Source: Magnetospira sp.
GTDB lineage: Bacteria > Pseudomonadota > Alphaproteobacteria > Rhodospirillales > Magnetospiraceae
Direction: 5' to 3'
Assembly (NCBI GenBank): GCA_028277325.1
Contig: JANQGL010000063.1
Location: 1-8,001 of the forward strand
DNA length: 8,001 nucleotides
The position numbers and the translations under genes are program-made. Positions 5,476 through 8,001 of this stretch are shown here, in pieces. The notes below the pieces were generated by a model. The model was given only the letters and a program-made list of their open reading frames with translations. It ran no database searches and was not told the DNA's origin. Every line of letters starts with the position of its first letter. The first letter of the stretch is position 1.

Positions 5476-5946
5476 ATGACGCGCACATGGAAACCGGGCG
5501 TCGCGGCCTTGGCCGTGGCGATGGCGGCGGCGCTCTCCGGGCCGGCGGCGGCCGAGCGCCTGCGGACCGAGACGGCCGATCCGCCGCCGTCGTTCGACGC
5601 GCCGCGGCGGGTTCTGTTCGGGTTGAATACGCGCGACGCGGCGCGGGTGAACAACCTGCTCCACAACGTGGTCAACGTGCAGAAGGCCTACGGCATGGAC
5701 AACACGGAGATCGCGGTCCTGGCCTGGGGGCCCGGGGTGCGGGCGCTGCTCAAGGGCGAGTCCCCGGTCGCCGAGCGGGTGGAGTCGCTGCGGCGCTACG
5801 GGGTCGTCTTCATCGCCTGCGGCAACACCCTGGACGCCCTGCGCAAGAGCGACGACGACCTGCTGCCCGGCGTCGACAGCGTGCAGGCCGGGCTGCCCGA
5901 ACTGATCGAGCGGCGTCTCGACGGCTGGATCGACGTCATTCCGTAA
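5476..5946 (+). CDS. Exported DsrE/DsrF-like family protein
   Basis: The 156-residue product has a Sec signal peptide (TRTWKPG, hydrophobic ALAVAMAAALSG, cleavage near AAA-ER at 26-27) and a DsrE-fold domain. RVLFGLNTRDAARVNNLLHN (45-64) is the first strand and helix. TEIAVLAWGPGVRALL (77-92) and YGVVFIACGNTLDAL (108-122) carry the typical features, the latter with the family's conserved cysteine (Cys115). DLLPGVDSVQAGLPELIERR ends the domain. DsrE-family proteins act in sulfur transfer via a cysteine persulfide; a periplasmic form near soxW would fit binding or relay of sulfane sulfur, but catalysis is not shown. The ATG at 5476 was chosen because it starts the signal peptide; longer frames upstream give an unlikely arginine-rich lead. 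It is followed after 50 bases by the soxW-like gene, likely in one operon. Confidence 0.88.
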   Translation: MTRTWKPGVAALAVAMAAALSGPAAAERLRTETADPPPSFDAPRRVLFGLNTRDAARVNNLLHNVVNVQKAYGMDNTEIAVLAWGPGVRALLKGESPVAERVESLRRYGVVFIACGNTLDALRKSDDDLLPGVDSVQAGLPELIERRLDGWIDVIP

Positions 5947-5996
5947 ACCGCCGTGAAACAATAACGAACCGAACGACTGGGAGAGGAAACGCAGCG

Positions 5997-6614
5997 ATGC
6001 CGAAGACCCTTGCCGCGACGGCCCTGGCCGTCCTTCTGATCGTCGCCGCCCTTGCCGCGCCGGCCCCGGCGGCCGAACAGGCGGACCAGTTGCCGCTGGC
6101 GCCGATGGGCGACGACGGGCTCTACAAGCAGTCCTGGATGCCCGAGACCTTCCTCGATTTCGGCGAGGACCTGGCCGAGGCGGCGGCGCAGGGCAAGCGC
6201 CTGGCCCTGCTCTGGGAGCAGAAGGGCTGCCCCTACTGCAAGGACACCCACCTGGTGAACTTCCGCGACCCGGCCGTGGTCGGCTACATCAGGGAGCACT
6301 TCACGGTGATCCAGATGAACATGTGGGGCGACCGCGAGGTGACCGACTTCGACGGCGAGACCCTGCCGGAGAAGGACTTCGCCCGCAAGTACGGCGTCAC
6401 CTTCACGCCCACCGTGCAGTTCTTCCCGGCCAGCCTGGAGGAGATCGGCGGCCGCGCCGGACAACAGGTGGAGGTGTTCCGGCTGCCCGGCTACTTCCGC
6501 AACTTCCACATGCTGAGCGCCTTCCGCTACGTCGCCGAGGACCGCTACGAGACGCAGGACTTCCAGCGCTACATCCTGGAGCGGTCGGCGGCGGCGGCCG
6601 GGGCGGGGAACTGA
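5997..6614 (+). CDS. soxW: Periplasmic thioredoxin-like protein, SoxW family
   Basis: The 205-residue product has a signal peptide (hydrophobic 5-21, APAPAAEQ cleavage near 26) and a thioredoxin fold. LALLWEQKGCPYCKDTHLVN (69-88) contains the redox CPYC motif (Cys78, Cys81), and FTPTVQFF (136-143) has the cis-proline (Pro138). The MNMWGDREVTDFDGE stretch between them is characteristic of SoxW-type thioredoxins rather than DsbA or TlpA. SoxW keeps periplasmic cysteines of the Sox carrier SoxYZ (or other sulfur proteins) reduced, receiving electrons from the membrane protein SoxV/CcdA, whose homologue lies convergently 130 bases downstream. The ATG has GAGAGGAAA upstream. The same frame stays open far upstream through the dsrE-like gene, but that is a GC-driven artefact; the signal peptide fixes the start. 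Confidence 0.9.
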   Translation: MPKTLAATALAVLLIVAALAAPAPAAEQADQLPLAPMGDDGLYKQSWMPETFLDFGEDLAEAAAQGKRLALLWEQKGCPYCKDTHLVNFRDPAVVGYIREHFTVIQMNMWGDREVTDFDGETLPEKDFARKYGVTFTPTVQFFPASLEEIGGRAGQQVEVFRLPGYFRNFHMLSAFRYVAEDRYETQDFQRYILERSAAAAGAGN

Positions 6615-6743
6615 CGCGGTAAACCGGACCGTCGGGGGGGGGCGCTTCCGGCGATTTCGGGCTTCGGAGTCGGCGTTCGCCATGGAGTCGACCCCGAATG
6701 CTGTCGCGAACCTCGAATCCACTTAAAAGAGGCGTTGTGGGCG
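6615..6743. other. Convergent spacer between soxW- and ccdA-like genes
   Basis: The 129 bases between two converging stops contain a run of nine G (6634-6642) and a short repeat GGAGTCG (6666-6672 and 6684-6690). I see no hairpin with a U-tract for either strand, so transcript ends here are probably Rho-dependent or not recognisable by eye. Confidence 0.4.
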
Positions 6744-7481
6744 TTAACTCAACCTTTGCAGCACCGGGAACGCCTGCAGAAGCCAGCCGGAGACCGCCGT
6801 CAGGCCGCCGGTCATGATGAGGATGCCGGTCGCCACCAGCAGCAGCCCGAGGCCGATCTCGATCCTGTGCATGTGGCGCCGGAAGCGGGCCAGGAAGGCC
6901 ATGAAGCGGCCGGCGAAGGCGGCGGCGAGAAGGAACGGGACGCCGAGCCCGGCGGTGTAGACCGACAGCAGGGCGACGCCGTCCCAGACGTTCTCGCCCT
7001 GCGCCGCCTGGAACAGGATCATCGACAGGACCGGCCCCACGCAGGGGCTCCAGCCGAACGCGAAGGCGGCCCCGAACAGGAACGCCCCGAGCAGCCCGGC
7101 CGGCTTGCGCTCGATGTGCATCCGTTTCTCGTAGTTGAGGAACGGGATGCGGATCAGCCCCATGAAATGCAGCCCGAAGACCACGATCAGGCCGCCGCCG
7201 ACCAGCCCGAAGGTGGCCTTGTTCTGGGCCAGGAACTGCCCCAGGGCGGTGGCCGAGGCGCCGAGCGGCACGAACACCGCGCCGAGGCCGATCACGAAGG
7301 CCAGCCCGGCCAGCAGGGCGTCGCGGGTCACCCCGGCCGGCTTCTCGTCGGCGGTGAGGTCGACCAGGGAACTTCCGGAGATGAACGACAGGTAGGCCGG
7401 CACCAGCGGCAGGATGCAGGGCGCCAGGAAGGTGCCGATGCCGGCGATCAACGCGGTGAGGTAGGAAACGTCCATGCCCAT
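6744..7481 (-). CDS. ccdA: CcdA/SoxV-type transmembrane thiol-disulfide electron carrier
   Basis: The 245-residue, very hydrophobic protein has six probable membrane helices in two three-helix halves. Each half opens with the CcdA cysteine motif: LAPCILPLVPAYLSF (Cys22) and GWSPCVGPVLSMIL (Cys147). These two cysteines take electrons from cytoplasmic thioredoxin and pass them to periplasmic acceptors. CcdA serves cytochrome c maturation, and its SoxV form serves sulfur oxidation by reducing SoxW; the neighbouring soxW- and dsrE-like genes favour the SoxV role, but motif alone cannot separate the two. The start at 7481 (MGMDVSYL) has GGAG 8 bases upstream; a TTG nine codons earlier would put that ribosome site inside the gene. 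It runs toward soxW on the opposite strand, unlike the usual co-directional soxV-soxW order. An insertion sequence begins 97 bases upstream. Confidence 0.95.
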   Translation of the reverse strand: MGMDVSYLTALIAGIGTFLAPCILPLVPAYLSFISGSSLVDLTADEKPAGVTRDALLAGLAFVIGLGAVFVPLGASATALGQFLAQNKATFGLVGGGLIVVFGLHFMGLIRIPFLNYEKRMHIERKPAGLLGAFLFGAAFAFGWSPCVGPVLSMILFQAAQGENVWDGVALLSVYTAGLGVPFLLAAAFAGRFMAFLARFRRHMHRIEIGLGLLLVATGILIMTGGLTAVSGWLLQAFPVLQRLS

Positions 7482-7521
7482 CGTGGGAACTCCGAAACGC
7501 GGGAGCAAGGCTCCGAAAGAC

Positions 7522-7527
7522 TGTCAA
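7522..7527 (-). promoter_or_regulatory. Possible -35 element for ccdA
   Basis: A perfect TTGACA lies on the minus strand 41-46 bases upstream of the ccdA start. The bases 16-18 further on (around TCCCGC) are a poor -10, so this is only a candidate. Confidence 0.25.
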
Positions 7528-7530
7528 AAC

Positions 7531-7570
7531 GGTGACCGGCTCACCCTTCGAGGCTCGCTGCGCCCGCACC
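7531..7570. repeat. Possible half of a dispersed alphaproteobacterial palindromic repeat
   Basis: The stretch contains GGTGA-CCGGC-TCACC (7531-7545), then ACCCTTCGAGGCTCGCTGCG and CCCGCACC. The CACCCTTCGAGG...GCTCGC.GCGC..GCACC string resembles the left half of intergenic palindromic repeats common in alphaproteobacteria, whose right half would read CTCAGGGTGAG. Here the expected second half is missing and the IS end follows 8 bases later. The resemblance is from memory and not searched. Confidence 0.35.
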
Positions 7571-7578
7571 TTGTCTTA

Positions 7579-7595
7579 GAGCCTGATCCGAAATG
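7579..7595 (+). repeat. Probable left terminal inverted repeat of the IS
   Basis: GAGCCTGATCCGAAATG is recognised as an IS1031-type terminus. The inner limit is uncertain because the right-hand copy is not in the window. Confidence 0.6.
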
Positions 7596-7599
7596 AGTT

Positions 7600-7677
7600 G
7601 AGTGATTTCAGGTGGTTGTGATTCCATGGTTGGTATCGAGACATCCAGGGAGCACAACATGTGGACTGAAATCACTC
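7600..7677 (+). promoter_or_regulatory. Leader hairpin enclosing the transposase start
   Basis: GAGTGATTTCAG (7600-7611) is the exact reverse complement of CTGAAATCACTC (7666-7677). Inside it, GTTGTG (7615-7620) pairs with CACAAC (7653-7658) and TTCC (7622-7625) with GGGA (7648-7651, one G-U). The folded RNA would pair the GGGAG ribosome site (7648-7652) and place the AUG (7659-7661) in an internal loop. This resembles the protection of IS10 and IS50 transposases from outside read-through transcription. The pairing is seen; the function is inferred. Confidence 0.5.
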
Positions 7678-8001
7678 GCCCTCAGTATGAGCGCACCGGG
7701 CGGCGGTATGCAAGCGATGCGACCGATGCGGAATGGGCGCTGATTGCGCCGCTCCTGCCGCAGCCGAAGCCCGTGGGGCGGCCCCGAACGGCGGACGTGC
7801 GGGACGTGTTCGATGCGATCCTCTCCATGGCCGCCACGGGCTGCCAATGGCGGATGCTGCCGAACGATTTTCCTCCGGTTTCCACGGTACGCCGCTACTT
7901 TTACGACTGGCGCGACAATGGCATTCTGCGGACGATCAATCATCACCTGGTGATGGCGGCGCGGGAGGCGGCCGGGCGCGAGGCGAGCCCGACGGCGGGC
8001 G
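7659..8001 (+). CDS. IS5-family transposase, N-terminal part (open at window edge)
   Basis: From the ATG at 7659 the frame stays open to the window end (114 codons). Landmarks are RRYASDATDAEWALIAPLLP (residues 15-34), KPVGRPRTADVRDVFDAILS, TGCQWRMLPNDFPP and TVRRYFYDWRDNGIL, the N-terminal domain typical of IS5-family (IS1031/IS1182-like) DDE transposases. The catalytic Asp residues would lie beyond the edge. The GGGAG ribosome site ends 6 bases before the ATG. No frameshift is seen in the visible part. As part of an IS it moves the element by cut- or copy-type transposition; nothing suggests cargo here. Confidence 0.92.
   Translation, partial: MWTEITRPQYERTGRRYASDATDAEWALIAPLLPQPKPVGRPRTADVRDVFDAILSMAATGCQWRMLPNDFPPVSTVRRYFYDWRDNGILRTINHHLVMAAREAAGREASPTAG

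Larger units (their letters stand above)
7579..8001 (+). mobile_element. IS5-family (IS1031-like) insertion sequence, left part, cut by window edge
   Basis: The left end starts GAGCCTGATCCGAAATG at 7579, the kind of terminal repeat found on IS1031-group elements, and is preceded by TTA (7576-7578), fitting their TNA target duplication. Eighty bases inside is the transposase start. The right end, its terminal repeat and the second target copy lie outside the window, so the exact boundary and intactness cannot be confirmed. Confidence 0.8.

Noticed and set aside
5232..5996. Upstream extension of the soxW-like frame
   Set aside because: The frame stays open through the dsrE-like gene only because of high GC. 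The signal peptide and ribosome site place the start at 5997.
6634..6642. Run of nine G as a phase-variation tract
   Set aside because: It is in a convergent spacer outside any gene or promoter, so length changes would have no evident switching effect.
7482..7508. TTG start for ccdA adding nine residues
   Set aside because: The GGAG ribosome site for the ATG at 7481 lies inside this extension, and the added residues are not typical of CcdA.
6403..7569. 388-codon minus-strand frame overlapping soxW and ccdA
   Set aside because: It is a shifted-frame shadow of ccdA, rich in arginine and proline, continuing antisense to soxW.

Overview
The window is GC-rich with strong GC bias at third codon positions. 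Its gene content suggests an alphaproteobacterium, possibly Rhodospirillales-like: full-length IlvD, a SoxR/BigR-type ArsR regulator, DsrE, SoxW and CcdA proteins, and an IS1031-like insertion sequence. The taxonomic assignment is inference. There is no rRNA, tRNA or CRISPR array.

Layout. (1) 1-66, minus: first codons of what looks like hypoxanthine phosphoribosyltransferase, divergent from ilvD. (2) 164-2011, plus: intact ilvD (dihydroxy-acid dehydratase), followed by a strong GC-rich hairpin. (3) 4498-2158, minus: a tight three-gene operon of a GMC-family FAD oxidoreductase, a small Tat-signal protein and a membrane-anchored PEBP-like protein. Part of the GMC gene is much more AT-rich than its surroundings. 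(4) 4499-4860: a non-coding gap crowded with perfect or near-perfect inverted repeats, including a 26-bp perfect palindrome. (5) 5226-4861, minus: an ArsR-family repressor with a convincing own promoter, divergent from dsrE-like and soxW-like genes (5476-6614, plus). A convergent ccdA/soxV-like gene follows (7481-6744, minus). (6) 7579 to the edge: left end and N-terminal part of the transposase of an IS5-family (IS1031-like) element, inserted 97 bp upstream of ccdA next to what looks like half of a dispersed palindromic repeat.

How the genes work together. The ArsR-DsrE-SoxW-CcdA set forms a coherent periplasmic thiol/persulfide module. CcdA would carry electrons across the inner membrane to the SoxW thioredoxin. 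The exported DsrE-like protein could bind or carry sulfur on its single cysteine. The ArsR protein would sense reactive sulfur. No Sox catalytic genes, sqr or rhodanese are visible, so this is a stand-alone or satellite redox unit within the window. The GMC operon looks like a separate unit whose Tat-signal partner may carry the FAD subunit to the periplasm. The most unusual material is the inverted-repeat cluster upstream of that operon and the shifted second cysteine of the ArsR sensor.
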